A stretch of DNA of 64,000 nucleotides from JAJFHI01 sp050633705 (GTDB lineage: Bacteria; Pseudomonadota; Alphaproteobacteria; Rhizobiales; Hyphomicrobiaceae), in the NCBI GenBank assembly GCA_050633705.1, contig JBOEGZ010000012.1:62001-126000 (forward strand), in the 5' to 3' direction. Made by a program: the position numbers and the translations under genes. Position 1 is the stretch's first letter, and each line of letters opens with the position of its first letter. The notes below the pieces were generated by a model. It ran no database searches, had not been told where the DNA came from, and worked only from the letters and a program-made list of their open reading frames with translations. Below, piece by piece: positions 8,278-17,438 of the stretch.

Positions 8278-9615
8278 GTGAGCAATCGCGAGACCATTTT
8301 TGCACTCTCTAGTGCACCAGGCCGGGCCGGTGTTGCAGTTGTTCGTGTTTCTGGTCCTGGAACGGTTGGCGCCATTACTAAAATGGCTGGCCCACTGCCA
8401 CCGCCGCGTAGCATGTCCTACCGTGCAATTCGCGACGTTGGCATGAACGCGGTCATAGATCGTGGCCTTGTTGTTTGGTTTTCGGGACCAGCAAGTTTCA
8501 CAGGTGAAGACAGCGCGGAATTCCATATTCATGGTGGTCGCGCCGTAATTGCACGACTCCTATCGGCACTTGGTCGTTTGCAGGGATTTCGTATGGCTGA
8601 AGCCGGTGAGTTTGCGACACGCGCCTTTCACTCCGGTAAAATTGATTTGGCCGAAGCAGAAGGCTTGGCTGATCTCATTGATGCTGAAACAGAGGCCCAG
8701 CGCCTGCAAGCTCTTCGCCAGGCAGACGGCGTACTTTCAAAAATCTATGAAGGTTGGCGCACCGAACTGATTACGGCCGGAGCTTTAATAGAGGCGGCGA
8801 TTGATTTTTCAGATGAAGCTGATGTCAGCGAAAAATCTGTTGTTGAGGCGGTTGAAATTGTCAAAAGACTATCTGAAGAAATTGCCAATCACCTCGATGA
8901 TGGGCGTCGCGGAGAGATCCTTCGAGAAGGTTTTCGAGTTGTACTCGCAGGGCCGGTGAATTCTGGAAAATCTAGCTTTTTGAATTGGTTATCTAAAAGA
9001 GACGCTGCCATTGTGTCGGAAGAACCTGGCACCACAAGAGATGTTGTTGAGATCAAGCTCGATCTCGAAGGTTTACCAATCATTGTCTCGGATACGGCGG
9101 GTTTTCGCGAAACGAAGGGTGTCGTTGAGCGGGAAGGTATACGGCGCAGCCGATTGCAGATGAATAAAGCGGATCTGGTGATATGGATGATGCCGGCCAA
9201 CCGAGAGATGGCGTTGCCAAAGGACCGCTCAAGCAATGACCGCCAATTGCTCGTGGCCTCAAAAGCAGACTTGGTTGATGGTTCAAGTGGTTTTTATTTG
9301 TCTGATAAAAAAGCAAAACTGATTTCGTTGAAAAATGGTCTTGGACTTGAAGAACTGCGCCAGGAAATCATCGAAATTGCATCCAAGCGAATTGGAACGA
9401 CGGAAAGCCCGGCACTTACCCAAGCTCACCATCGCAACAAATTAGAAATATGTTTGGAACGTCTGACAGGATTTTTATCCGCTGATCAAAGCGACACGGA
9501 ATTGCGTGCTGAAGACTTGCGTCTTGCTGCGAACGCGCTCGGCCGCATCACGGGGCGGGTTGATGCAGAAGATTTGTTGGATCAGATATTTGGCCGCTTT
9601 TGTATCGGCAAATAA
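8278..9615 (+). CDS. mnmE: tRNA uridine-5-carboxymethylaminomethyl(34) synthesis GTPase MnmE
   Basis: A 445-residue GTPase which, with MnmG, installs the carboxymethylaminomethyl group on wobble U34. Its domains run in the usual order: an N-terminal tetrahydrofolate-binding domain (ETIFALSSAPGRAGVAVVR), a helical domain, an inserted G domain and the C-terminal FCIGK, whose cysteine is a known active-site residue. The P-loop reads GPVNSGKSS where most homologues have GxPNAGKSS. GTG 8278 has GAGGAGA at 8265-8271. The partner gene mnmG follows after two parS sites. Confidence 0.95.
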   Translation: MSNRETIFALSSAPGRAGVAVVRVSGPGTVGAITKMAGPLPPPRSMSYRAIRDVGMNAVIDRGLVVWFSGPASFTGEDSAEFHIHGGRAVIARLLSALGRLQGFRMAEAGEFATRAFHSGKIDLAEAEGLADLIDAETEAQRLQALRQADGVLSKIYEGWRTELITAGALIEAAIDFSDEADVSEKSVVEAVEIVKRLSEEIANHLDDGRRGEILREGFRVVLAGPVNSGKSSFLNWLSKRDAAIVSEEPGTTRDVVEIKLDLEGLPIIVSDTAGFRETKGVVEREGIRRSRLQMNKADLVIWMMPANREMALPKDRSSNDRQLLVASKADLVDGSSGFYLSDKKAKLISLKNGLGLEELRQEIIEIASKRIGTTESPALTQAHHRNKLEICLERLTGFLSADQSDTELRAEDLRLAANALGRITGRVDAEDLLDQIFGRFCIGK

Positions 9616-9631
9616 CATCACGTTTTCTAAA

Positions 9632-9647
9632 TGTTTCACGTGAAACA
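9632..9647. promoter_or_regulatory. parS: parS site 1
   Basis: A perfect copy of the 16-bp palindrome TGTTTCACGTGAAACA, the ParB nucleation site, lying 17 bases after the mnmE stop codon. Confidence 0.97.
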
Positions 9648-9785
9648 AAGGGTTGTGGACACAACACGACCTTTGGCCGGATTGTCATTCCTGCGCTGGG
9701 CAAGCCCAATTGAAAAAACCAATAGGCAATTGGCGCCAAGTCTCCTCAATGAAGTTTCGTTGGACTTCGCCTGAGGCTTAAGAAA

Positions 9786-9801
9786 TGTTTCACGTGAAAC
9801 A
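9786..9801. promoter_or_regulatory. parS: parS site 2
   Basis: A second perfect TGTTTCACGTGAAACA in the same gap, 154 bp from the first. Confidence 0.97.
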
Positions 9802-9921
9802 TTGGTTTTAAGCGAGATCGAAAATTTGTGCTTTAGCGTTGGATATCAAAGCGCGAAGTGACGCGTTGCGGCTCGCGACATAAACTTTGACGGCGACAGG
9901 GCGGCCGCCTATTTTCCCGCC

Positions 9922-11808
9922 ATGACAAACTCAAACACGAATCAGGTGCCAATGTACGATGTGATCGTTATTGGCGGCGGTCATGCCGGAACCGAGGCTG
10001 CTGCGGCCAGTGGGCGTATGGGCGCGAAAACCGCACTTGTCACGCACCGCGCCGATACCATCGGCGAAATGTCTTGTAACCCGGCCATCGGTGGTTTGGG
10101 CAAAGGCCACCTTGTGCGCGAAATCGATGCTTTGGATGGCTTGATGGGCCGTGTCGCGGACCAAGCCGGAATTCAATACCGACTTCTCAATCGTTCAAAA
10201 GGCCCAGCAGTGCAAGGGCCTCGATCTCAAGCAGATCGCAAGCTCTATCGCCAAGCCATGCAGGCAGCTATTGCCCAAACACCCAATCTCACGGTTGTCG
10301 AAGGCGGCGTTGATGACCTCTATTGCGATGGAAACCGTGTCACTGGGGTCGTGCTCGCAGATGGTCGACTGCTTCGCGCCAAGGCCGTCGTTGTTACAAC
10401 AGGCACGTTTCTCAACGGTGTGATTCATCGCGGAGAGGAGACTATATCCGCCGGACGTGACGGAGAAGCTCCGGCAATCAAACTGGCGGAACGCTTGTTG
10501 GGGCTGGGACTTCCAATGGGGCGTTTGAAAACGGGAACGCCTGCAAGGTTGTCGGCGCGCTCAATCGCGTGGTCAGACTTGGAAATGCAGCCCGCAGACG
10601 CCGAGCCGGTTCCATTTTCTTTCTTGAACGACAAAATTACAATTCCACAAATCGCATGCGGAATTACCCGAACAACGGTGGAGACACACGAAATCATCCG
10701 AAGTAACCTGTCGAAGTCGGCCATGTATTCCGGAAAGATTGAAGGTGTTGGTCCACGGTACTGTCCCTCAATCGAAGATAAAGTCGTACGGTTTGCTGAT
10801 CGCAACAGCCATCAGGTCTTTCTTGAGCCAGAAGGACTTGATGACGATACCATCTATCCTAATGGCGTTTCGACCTCATTACCTGCAGATGTCCAGCTCG
10901 CCTTCCTAAGGACGATGCCAGGACTGGAAAACGTGGAGGTTTTGAAGCCTGGCTATGCGATAGAATATGACTATGTTGATCCACGCGCTCTGTCGCCAAC
11001 TTTGGAATTGAAGACATGGGATGGCCTCTATTTGGCTGGCCAGATCAATGGAACGACCGGTTATGAAGAGGCTGGCGCGCAAGGTTTGTTGGCCGGAATC
11101 AATGCGGCGTTAAAGGCGGAAGGGTCTGGACGGACGTTTATGGTGTCCCGCGCTGATGCTTATCTCGGCGTTATGATCGACGACCTGGTCACGCGCGGTG
11201 TCACAGAACCCTATCGCATGTTCACATCACGTGCAGAGTATCGCTTGAAGCTCAGGGCTGACAACGCCGATCAGCGTTTGACGCCATTGGGTGAAGAGAT
11301 TGGGTGTGTCAGATCCCACCGGTCTAAGGCCTTTGCACTGAAAACAGCAGAATTGGAAAAAGGGCGAACGCTTTTAAACTCCCTTATGATTACGCCAACC
11401 GAAGCCGTCAAAAAGGGCCTGAAGATCAATCAGGATGGTCGCCGCCGAACAGCATTTGATTTGTTAACTCTGCCTGGGGTCGACATCGATCGTCTAAAGA
11501 CGGTTTGGCCCCAGTTGGCAAATTTGCCAAGCAAAGTTGCGGATCAATTGGTCGTTGATGCCCAATATGCACCTTACGTTGCGCGTCAGGAAGATGATGT
11601 TGCTGCCCTTCGCAGGGACGAGGCGGCCGTGATACCGGCATCCTTTAAGTTCGATGATATTCAAGGCCTTTCGACTGAAATGCGCCAGAAGCTGACGCGC
11701 CATGCCCCAAGCACGCTGGCGCAGGCTGGCAAGATTGACGGGGTCACGCCCGCGGCTTTGATGTTGGTGGCAGCACACTTAAAGCGTGCAGCCAAGCGGT
11801 CGGCCTGA
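9922..11808 (+). CDS. mnmG: tRNA uridine-5-carboxymethylaminomethyl(34) synthesis enzyme MnmG
   Basis: A 628-residue FAD enzyme acting with MnmE on wobble uridines. The dinucleotide-binding motif VIVIGGGHAGTEAA stands at residues 15-28, followed by SCNPAIGGLGKGHLVREIDALDG, GTFLNG, RLKTGTPARL and the GQINGTTGYEEAGAQGLLAGINAAL block. The C-terminal helical domain with YAPYVARQ is complete. ATG 9922 gives a ten-residue extension before MYDVIVIGGG; ATG 9952, which has AGGTG just upstream, is a reasonable alternative start. A parS site follows the stop codon. Confidence 0.95.
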   Translation: MTNSNTNQVPMYDVIVIGGGHAGTEAAAASGRMGAKTALVTHRADTIGEMSCNPAIGGLGKGHLVREIDALDGLMGRVADQAGIQYRLLNRSKGPAVQGPRSQADRKLYRQAMQAAIAQTPNLTVVEGGVDDLYCDGNRVTGVVLADGRLLRAKAVVVTTGTFLNGVIHRGEETISAGRDGEAPAIKLAERLLGLGLPMGRLKTGTPARLSARSIAWSDLEMQPADAEPVPFSFLNDKITIPQIACGITRTTVETHEIIRSNLSKSAMYSGKIEGVGPRYCPSIEDKVVRFADRNSHQVFLEPEGLDDDTIYPNGVSTSLPADVQLAFLRTMPGLENVEVLKPGYAIEYDYVDPRALSPTLELKTWDGLYLAGQINGTTGYEEAGAQGLLAGINAALKAEGSGRTFMVSRADAYLGVMIDDLVTRGVTEPYRMFTSRAEYRLKLRADNADQRLTPLGEEIGCVRSHRSKAFALKTAELEKGRTLLNSLMITPTEAVKKGLKINQDGRRRTAFDLLTLPGVDIDRLKTVWPQLANLPSKVADQLVVDAQYAPYVARQEDDVAALRRDEAAVIPASFKFDDIQGLSTEMRQKLTRHAPSTLAQAGKIDGVTPAALMLVAAHLKRAAKRSA

Positions 11809-11845
11809 GGCGAGATCGCTGGAATTGGGTGACGGATCGGCAAAT

Positions 11846-11861
11846 TGTTTCACGTGAAACA
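11846..11861. promoter_or_regulatory. parS: parS site 3
   Basis: A perfect TGTTTCACGTGAAACA between mnmG and rsmG, 37 bases after the mnmG stop codon. Confidence 0.97.
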
Positions 11862-11936
11862 TGTTTTCTGGCAAAAATGATGGGCGCAAAAAACTTTGGC
11901 TGGTCAGATCCATTTGATATCCGCTAATCCTGCACC

Positions 11937-12620
11937 ATGACATTACCCCAGAAACTCACGTCACCCATCCAGACCGCAAAAGACTTTCAAGCCGCCTTCG
12001 ATGTTTCACGTGAAACAATTGATCGTTTGGAGATCTATGCCGAACAGCTTGTTCTCTGGCAGGCAAAGATAAATCTTGTTTCACCCAAGACACTGGATCA
12101 GGCTTGGCATCGCCATTTTGCTGATTCGGCGCAATTGCTGTCGCTGATTCCTAAAGACGCCCAAAGTTGGGTTGATGTGGGGTCTGGTGGCGGGTTTCCA
12201 GGTCTGGTGATGGCCATACTTTTGTCCGATCAGGACCGAAAGTCGTCACCGATTCGTGTTTCTTTGGTCGAAAGTGATAGCCGAAAGGCCGCATTCTTGC
12301 GGGAAGTGGCCCGACAGGCGATGATCTCTGTGGACATTTGCAATGAGAGAATCGAGTTATCCACGAATTGGGATAGGATTCGCCATAAGGATGTTTATTC
12401 GGCGCGCGCGTTTGCGCCATTATCGCGGTTATTTCGTGATGTAAGTCCTTTGTTTTCAGCGTCTTCAACTGGGTTTTTCCTCAAAGGGCGTAGCGTTGCC
12501 GAGGAAATTACTGAAGCCCAAAGGTTGTGGAAATTCGATGTACAACTTGTTGAGAGTATAACAGACCCTGACGGTCGGATCGTGGTCGTCAGTAATTTGA
12601 ACGCCAAAACGGAGGGGTGA
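11937..12620 (+). CDS. rsmG: 16S rRNA (guanine(527)-N(7))-methyltransferase RsmG
   Basis: A 227-residue SAM-dependent methyltransferase that modifies G527 of 16S rRNA. The family motifs LVLWQAKINLVSP, HFADSAQLL, WVDVGSGGGFPGLVMAI (SAM loop) and SRKAAFLREVAR are in order, and SARAFAPL follows. Residues DVSRET near the N terminus are encoded by an intact parS palindrome, a constraint often seen in this gene. The stop overlaps the ribosome site of parA, so rsmG, parA and parB form one operon. Confidence 0.95.
   Translation: MTLPQKLTSPIQTAKDFQAAFDVSRETIDRLEIYAEQLVLWQAKINLVSPKTLDQAWHRHFADSAQLLSLIPKDAQSWVDVGSGGGFPGLVMAILLSDQDRKSSPIRVSLVESDSRKAAFLREVARQAMISVDICNERIELSTNWDRIRHKDVYSARAFAPLSRLFRDVSPLFSASSTGFFLKGRSVAEEITEAQRLWKFDVQLVESITDPDGRIVVVSNLNAKTEG
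12002..12017. promoter_or_regulatory. parS: parS site 4 (inside rsmG)
   Basis: A perfect TGTTTCACGTGAAACA lying within the rsmG coding sequence and read there as V-S-R-E-T plus flanking codons. Confidence 0.97.
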
Positions 12621-12625
12621 ATCCC

Positions 12626-13447
12626 GTGAACGGCGCAATGATAGCGGGTCGTGGCCCGCGTGTACTGGCCATCGCTAACCAAAAAGGTGGCGTTGGTAAA
12701 ACGACAACCGCAATTAATCTCGGTACGGCTTTGGCCGCGGTGGGCGAGCGTGTGTTGGTGGCCGACCTTGATCCTCAAGGCAACGCGTCCACTGGATTAG
12801 GCGTGCCAGCCGAGACCCGCCAATTGACGAGCTATGATGTTTTGGCTGGTACCGCGTCGATCAAACAGGTTGCCGCTCAGACGGCGATTCCGGGACTGTC
12901 GATCATTCCAGCGAACTCGGATCTCGTTGGTCTTGAAAGCGACATGATGGCTGATGCCAATCGACCATTTCGTCTCCGCGATGCAATTGCTGAATATTCA
13001 AATGATCGAACAGCCGATCGCTACGATCATATTTTGATTGATTGTCCTCCTTCGCTGAATTTGATGACTTTGAATGCGATGGCCGCAGCAAACGCTGTGA
13101 TCGTTCCAGTGCAGTGTGAATTCTTCGCGCTTGAAGGCATCTCGCAACTCAAAGATAGCATCGATCAAATTCGTGCATCGTTGAATCCAGCCTTGGAAAT
13201 TCAGGGCGTGGTTCTGACAATGCATGATGCTCGTACGACTTTATCGCACGAAGTCGCCGACAACGTGCGCGGCTTTTTTGGCCCGAAAGTCTATGAGACT
13301 GTCATTCCACGCAACACCCGCGTTGCCGAAGCGCCCTCGCACGGAAAGCCATTGCTGCTGTACGATTATGATTGTGCCGGAAGTCAGGCTTACATTCGAC
13401 TGGCCACGGAAATCATTGAACGGGAACGGCAATTTCAAGCCGCCTGA
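12626..13447 (+). CDS. parA: Chromosome-partitioning ATPase ParA
   Basis: A 273-residue Walker-type ATPase that moves ParB-bound origins to the cell poles. The deviant Walker A KGGVGKTTT is at about residues 21-29, the DLDPQGNAS switch follows, and HILIDCPPSLNLMT is the Walker B region. It lacks the N-terminal HTH of plasmid ParA proteins, as expected for a chromosomal copy. GTG 12626 is preferred over GTG 12617, which overlaps the rsmG stop, because GGAGG at 12611-12615 is ten bases before it. ATG 12638 is also possible. Confidence 0.95.
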   Translation: MNGAMIAGRGPRVLAIANQKGGVGKTTTAINLGTALAAVGERVLVADLDPQGNASTGLGVPAETRQLTSYDVLAGTASIKQVAAQTAIPGLSIIPANSDLVGLESDMMADANRPFRLRDAIAEYSNDRTADRYDHILIDCPPSLNLMTLNAMAAANAVIVPVQCEFFALEGISQLKDSIDQIRASLNPALEIQGVVLTMHDARTTLSHEVADNVRGFFGPKVYETVIPRNTRVAEAPSHGKPLLLYDYDCAGSQAYIRLATEIIERERQFQAA

Positions 13448-13532
13448 GTTGTTTGAACGACACGCCGTTTAAACAACACACTGGGTAATGCGTAAGACGA
13501 AACAAGAATTTTTATCAAGAAGCGAAGACCCA

Positions 13533-14426
13533 ATGAACGCACCCGCACAAAAAAGTCGTCTTGGCCGTGGCCTTGCCTCACTCATCGGTGAACCGGCTAT
13601 GGAAAACGGCGTACCGTTACCGATCGAGGGCGAACAACGTGTCGTCTCTATTGATCAATTGCATCCGAGTGTTTTCAACCCGCGCAAGGATTTTCCAGAA
13701 GCTGACCTCGTCGAGCTGGCGGATTCGATTCGCGTCAAAGGTTTGGTACAGCCGCCGCTTGTGCGCAAACATCCTAAGGTTGCCGGCGCTTTTGAAATTG
13801 TCGCGGGTGAACGCAGATGGCGGGCTGCACAACGCGCCGGGCTGCATCAGGTGCCAGTGATCGTTCGCGAGCTTGATGATCAATCGGTGCTTGAACTTGC
13901 AATCATTGAGAACGTTCAACGCTCCGATCTCAATGCCATTGAAGAAGCAGGAGGATATGCCGATCTTATGGATCGGTTTGATTACAGCCAGGAACAACTT
14001 TCCGAGATTATCGGTAAAAGTCGATCACACGTGGCCAACACGTTGCGATTGTTAAAGCTGCCATCCGAAATTCAGTCCTTTGTTCAATCAGGAGAACTTT
14101 CTGCTGGACATGCAAGAACCCTAGTTGGTCATCGTGATGCGATGGCGTTGGCGAAGAAAATGATCGCCGGCGATATGAGCGTTCGCGAAGCAGAGGCCAT
14201 GGTGCAGGCGGCGTTACGTGGTGGTGGAAAATCGAGCGGCACGACGCGGCCGCCGCGAGAAAAGGATGCCGACACTTTGGCATTTGAAAAAGAAATCGCT
14301 GATGCTTTGGGTTTGAAAGTCGAAATCAAACGTGGCTCCGGAGAGAGTGGAAACTTGGTCATAAAATACGGTAATTTCGATCAGCTCGAATACATTCGTG
14401 CCCGGCTATTTGGAATGGGTTCGTAA
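13533..14426 (+). CDS. parB: Chromosome-partitioning protein ParB
   Basis: A 297-residue CTP-dependent DNA-binding clamp that loads at parS. The N-terminal RLGRGLASLIGE is the ParA-stimulating segment. LHPSVFNPRKDFPEADLVELADSI opens the ParB/Srx domain, GERRWRAAQRAGL is the CTP-binding C motif, and IIENVQRSDLNAIEEA follows. The helix-turn-helix YSQEQLSEIIGKSRSHVANTLRLL binds parS. A short C-terminal dimerisation domain ends it. ATG 13533 fits the family start; an in-frame ATG at 13488 adds 15 atypical residues. Its target sites lie 1.5-4 kb upstream. Confidence 0.95.
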   Translation: MNAPAQKSRLGRGLASLIGEPAMENGVPLPIEGEQRVVSIDQLHPSVFNPRKDFPEADLVELADSIRVKGLVQPPLVRKHPKVAGAFEIVAGERRWRAAQRAGLHQVPVIVRELDDQSVLELAIIENVQRSDLNAIEEAGGYADLMDRFDYSQEQLSEIIGKSRSHVANTLRLLKLPSEIQSFVQSGELSAGHARTLVGHRDAMALAKKMIAGDMSVREAEAMVQAALRGGGKSSGTTRPPREKDADTLAFEKEIADALGLKVEIKRGSGESGNLVIKYGNFDQLEYIRARLFGMGS

Positions 14427-14640
14427 AAGCGCTCCGCCCCTGGGTGAAACTGATCAATTTTAAAAGCAGCGTTGGCAGTCATGCTGGCGCTGTTTTTCTT
14501 TTTGCTTGGTTGTATTTGCTACAATGTATGTTGCCGCTTGACGTATTTGGCGGGACTTGCTGGATTGATTGCCATGAGGTCGTCGGCGTTATTCCGCCGT
14601 GTACCGGAGGCTTTCTCCTGTTCTAAAGGCGGTTAACATT

Positions 14641-14970
14641 ATGACGGACGACGTGCTGCTTCAGTTGGCAGCAACAATAAAATCTCGACGCGATGAATCT
14701 GGCGATAAATCGTACACCCGCCAATTGCTTGATGCTGGTTCTGCAAAATGCGCAAAAAAGCTCGGCGAAGAGGCCGTTGAAACTGTGCTTGCAGCCGTTG
14801 GCGAGAGCGATGCTGCATTGTCTGCGGAAGCTGCAGATTTAATTTATCATCTACTTGTCTTGCTCGAGAGCAGGCACGTTGCGATCGCTGATGTGCTGGC
14901 AATTCTGGAAAGTCGTCAAGGAACTTCAGGGCTTGTTGAGAAGGCTTCTCGCGGCTCAAAGTCGTCTTAG
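14641..14970 (+). CDS. hisE: Phosphoribosyl-ATP pyrophosphatase
   Basis: A 109-residue enzyme for the second step of histidine synthesis, hydrolysing phosphoribosyl-ATP to phosphoribosyl-AMP. The MazG-like helical core with KKLGEEAVETVLAA and EAADLIYHLLVLLESR is clear. ATG 14641 is the start. In many alphaproteobacteria hisE ends a hisBHAFE run and is followed by coaA. Here hisE-coaA are present without the other his genes, which must lie elsewhere. The gap after parB (14427-14640) holds nothing I can support. Confidence 0.93.
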   Translation: MTDDVLLQLAATIKSRRDESGDKSYTRQLLDAGSAKCAKKLGEEAVETVLAAVGESDAALSAEAADLIYHLLVLLESRHVAIADVLAILESRQGTSGLVEKASRGSKSS

Positions 14971-14992
14971 AACAAGGATCGACTGGAACACT

Positions 14993-15940
14993 GTGCGCCA
15001 CACACTTCAATATTCACCCTATAGAATTTTCGATCGATCGGAATGGGCTAATCTCCGCGCCGGCACACCGATGACCTTGGTGGCAAAAGAGCTCGAGAAA
15101 CTTTCTGGCGTGATCGAAAATCTTTCGATGGAAGAGGTCGAGACGATCTATCTGCCATTGTCTCGGTTGTTGAATCTCTATGTTTCGGCGGCCCAGGAGT
15201 TGCACGCCGTTACGTCGAATTTTCTTGGGCATTCGGACCGCAGAGTGCCGTTCATTATAGGTGTGGCTGGGTCGGTTGCAGTTGGCAAGAGTACGACAGC
15301 ACGCGTTCTCAATGCACTTTTAGCGCGCTGGCCTGACCATCCTCGCGTAGATCTTGTGACCACCGACGGATTTCTTTTTCCAAATGCAGAATTAGAAAAA
15401 CGCGGCTTGATGGATCGCAAAGGGTTCCCTGAAAGTTTTGACACCGTGCACTTGTTGAATTTTCTCGGGGACGTAAAGTCGGGTGTTGGTCGCGTCGAAG
15501 CGCCGATCTATTCACATTTCCATTATGACAACCTAGCAAACCAATCAATTAAAGTTGAGCGCCCTGATATCCTCATCGTTGAGGGCTTGAACGTCCTTCA
15601 ACCTGCTGTTTTGCCCAGTGATGGTCAGGCGATCCCGTTTGTTTCGGACTTTTTTGATTTCTCAATTTACATCGACGCTGAGCCGGATCTGATTGAGGAA
15701 TGGTATGTCAATCGGTTTATGCAACTCCGACGGACCGCTTTTCGTGATCCAGCAGCTTACTTTCACAAATACGCCGATATGGACGAAGATGAGGCTCAGC
15801 AACGAGCGCTCGAAATTTGGCGCGACATCAACTACAAAAACCTGGTTGAAAATGTTCTTCCAACCCGCCAGCGCGCCAGATTGATTTTGCGCAAGGGCGC
15901 TGATCACAACATTGAATCCGTTGCTTTGCGCAAGATTTAA
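14993..15940 (+). CDS. coaA: Type I pantothenate kinase
   Basis: A 315-residue kinase that phosphorylates pantothenate in the first committed step of coenzyme A synthesis. YSPYRIFDRSEWANLR near the start, the P-loop GVAGSVAVGKSTTAR (about residues 87-101), DLVTTDGFLFPN, SFDTVHLLNFL and SHFHYD are all diagnostic of bacterial type I CoaA. GTG 14993 was chosen because AAGGA lies upstream and the length equals the family norm. Longer in-frame readings overlap hisE. It is 22 bases after hisE, likely in the same operon. Confidence 0.94.
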   Translation: MRHTLQYSPYRIFDRSEWANLRAGTPMTLVAKELEKLSGVIENLSMEEVETIYLPLSRLLNLYVSAAQELHAVTSNFLGHSDRRVPFIIGVAGSVAVGKSTTARVLNALLARWPDHPRVDLVTTDGFLFPNAELEKRGLMDRKGFPESFDTVHLLNFLGDVKSGVGRVEAPIYSHFHYDNLANQSIKVERPDILIVEGLNVLQPAVLPSDGQAIPFVSDFFDFSIYIDAEPDLIEEWYVNRFMQLRRTAFRDPAAYFHKYADMDEDEAQQRALEIWRDINYKNLVENVLPTRQRARLILRKGADHNIESVALRKI

Positions 15941-16131
15941 TTGATCGAATTGAACGGGCGAAAACAGCAATGATTGTCGGGCCCGCCAACCAGGGCAGGT
16001 GTCGTGCAACTTGTGTAATGTCGGTTTTTTCATTTGACGCGATGTCAAGTTTGTCAGGTATTGTTGCCAGGTTTTGCCGAGCGTGCAATTCCACAACAAA
16101 CAAATTTGATTGATATATAGGGAGAAAACCG

Positions 16132-16560
16132 GTGACAGATTCGCTTTATTGGCTCGCGCTTACAGCCCTTTCAACCGCCTTTATGGCCCTACCATACGTT
16201 ATGGAACGTATCAGCCGCGTTGGATTAATCGGCGCTTTGGGATATTCATCCGATAGTCATTTAGGTGGATTTGATCAACCTACTGAAAAACCAGCCGCCT
16301 GGGCCAAGCGTGCTCATGCTGCTCATCGAAATGCAATCGAGAGTCTTCCTATTATTGCAACGTTGGTCCTGATTGCCCATGCTGCAAATATCACCGGTGG
16401 TAATACGATTGCTTTGGCGACAATGACTTATTTCATCGCCCGCATCCTCCACTATGTAGTTTATGCCTTGGGTGTACCGGTACTGCGCACTCTTGCATTT
16501 TTCGTCGCTTGGGCGGCGATATTGTTGATCGGTTATGAAGTTGTAATCGCCGCTGTATGA
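16132..16560 (+). CDS. MAPEG-family membrane protein
   Basis: A 142-residue four-helix integral membrane protein of the MAPEG type (membrane-associated proteins in eicosanoid and glutathione metabolism). RAHAAHRNAIESLPI in the middle matches the family's AqRAxrNhxENlp motif. Its substrate in bacteria is unknown. GTG 16132 follows GGGAGA at 16120-16125. It stands alone between coaA and a strong terminator. Confidence 0.85.
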   Translation: MTDSLYWLALTALSTAFMALPYVMERISRVGLIGALGYSSDSHLGGFDQPTEKPAAWAKRAHAAHRNAIESLPIIATLVLIAHAANITGGNTIALATMTYFIARILHYVVYALGVPVLRTLAFFVAWAAILLIGYEVVIAAV

Positions 16561-16581
16561 TTGAAAAACAATTTTGAATTT

Positions 16582-16613
16582 GCAGCCGCTGTTTTCCAGC
16601 GGCTGCTTTTTTT
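16582..16613 (+). terminator. Intrinsic terminator of the MAPEG gene
   Basis: A perfect 10-bp stem, GCAGCCGCTG (16582-16591) with CAGCGGCTGC (16597-16606), a five-base loop, then seven T. Confidence 0.9.
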
Positions 16614-16636
16614 CCACCAAGACTTGAAATATGGAT

Positions 16637-16667
16637 AAAAAAAAGCCGCCTTGGGGAGACGGCTTTT
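16637..16667 (-). terminator. Intrinsic terminator of the AT-hook protein gene
   Basis: AAAAGCCG (16641-16648) pairs with CGGCTTTT (16660-16667). Eight A at 16637-16644 become a T-run on the minus strand, so it suits the minus-strand gene ending at 16812. It may also back up the plus-strand terminator. Confidence 0.7.
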
Positions 16668-16811
16668 AGTTGTCTTTCTAAGGAAAAATAGTATGCGATA
16701 TCAAAAGATCTCAAATACCCTTCGTGTTGTTTTGAGGAATAATGAAAATTTCTGATATCTCGTTGTTGGATTGACTAACGCTTTCGGCCGTTTGGCTTTG
16801 GCAATCAAATC

Positions 16812-17438
16812 CTAATGCAATGTCCGACGCCGATAGCCGGACGGAAGTACAGATAGTGCAAAGGCATTGAGTGCAATTTGTTGACGCAACGCCATTGCAA
16901 AGTATGGAACGCTTAACATCGACTGTGTGACCGCCAACTGGGCTTCCATGACGTCTGACATGGTTCCTAAGTTTGACGAGCACCATGACGCCACCCAATC
17001 GATATCCAGTGGCGGTGACGCCTCCATCGCTAATAGCGAGGATTGCTGATTTCTGTTTGACCCCGTGTTGTCCGGTTTTTTCGACTTGCGACGGGCAGAA
17101 GATGTTTCTTGCTGTTTTGTTGGATCTTTCTTTTGAGCCAACGCCGCGCTCACACTCACCTCGTGTCGCGTTGGGCGATTGATTGCCTGAACCTCTCTGG
17201 CAGCTGATCTTAAACGCTGCGATGTCATCTTTGGGCTTGCTTGTGCTGCAGAGAATTTTTTGAATTTGTCACGTAACCGTCTGATGGATGACGGATCGGT
17301 GATCCCCATGGCTTTGATTGCTGTTGTCGGCTTGAGGTTTGGCTCGGCACAGATCCGAGCGGCAATTTCTTGCAAACGCTCCGTATCGTCAATGCCAGAC
17401 CCTTTTGGCCGGCCACGCCGTTTATTGGCAGTGGACAT
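16812..17438 (-). CDS. Unknown protein with an N-terminal AT-hook-like motif
   Basis: A 208-residue protein I do not recognise. Residues 7-14 (RRGRPKGS) form an AT-hook-like minor-groove motif. Residues about 18-60 (TERLQEIAARICAE...IKAMGITDPSSIRRLRDKFK) look like a small helix-turn-helix domain. A low-complexity, basic and Ser/Gln-rich linker follows (about residues 65-135). The last 60 residues form a hydrophobic amphipathic helix region (AQLAVTQSMLSVPYFAMALR) somewhat like PHA-granule-associated helices. DNA binding is likely; a link with the phasin elsewhere in the window is only a guess. Confidence 0.7.
   Translation of the reverse strand: MSTANKRRGRPKGSGIDDTERLQEIAARICAEPNLKPTTAIKAMGITDPSSIRRLRDKFKKFSAAQASPKMTSQRLRSAAREVQAINRPTRHEVSVSAALAQKKDPTKQQETSSARRKSKKPDNTGSNRNQQSSLLAMEASPPLDIDWVASWCSSNLGTMSDVMEAQLAVTQSMLSVPYFAMALRQQIALNAFALSVLPSGYRRRTLH

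Larger units (their letters stand above)
9616..9921. other. Intergenic region mnmE-mnmG with two parS sites
   Basis: This 306-base gap has no gene. It contains two perfect parS palindromes (listed separately). The sequence from 9810 to 9921 probably carries the mnmG promoter, but I cannot assign boxes with confidence. Confidence 0.6.

Noticed and set aside
14444..14626. 60-codon hydrophobic open frame between parB and hisE
   Set aside because: No ribosome site and no family pattern; it overlaps sequence just before hisE.
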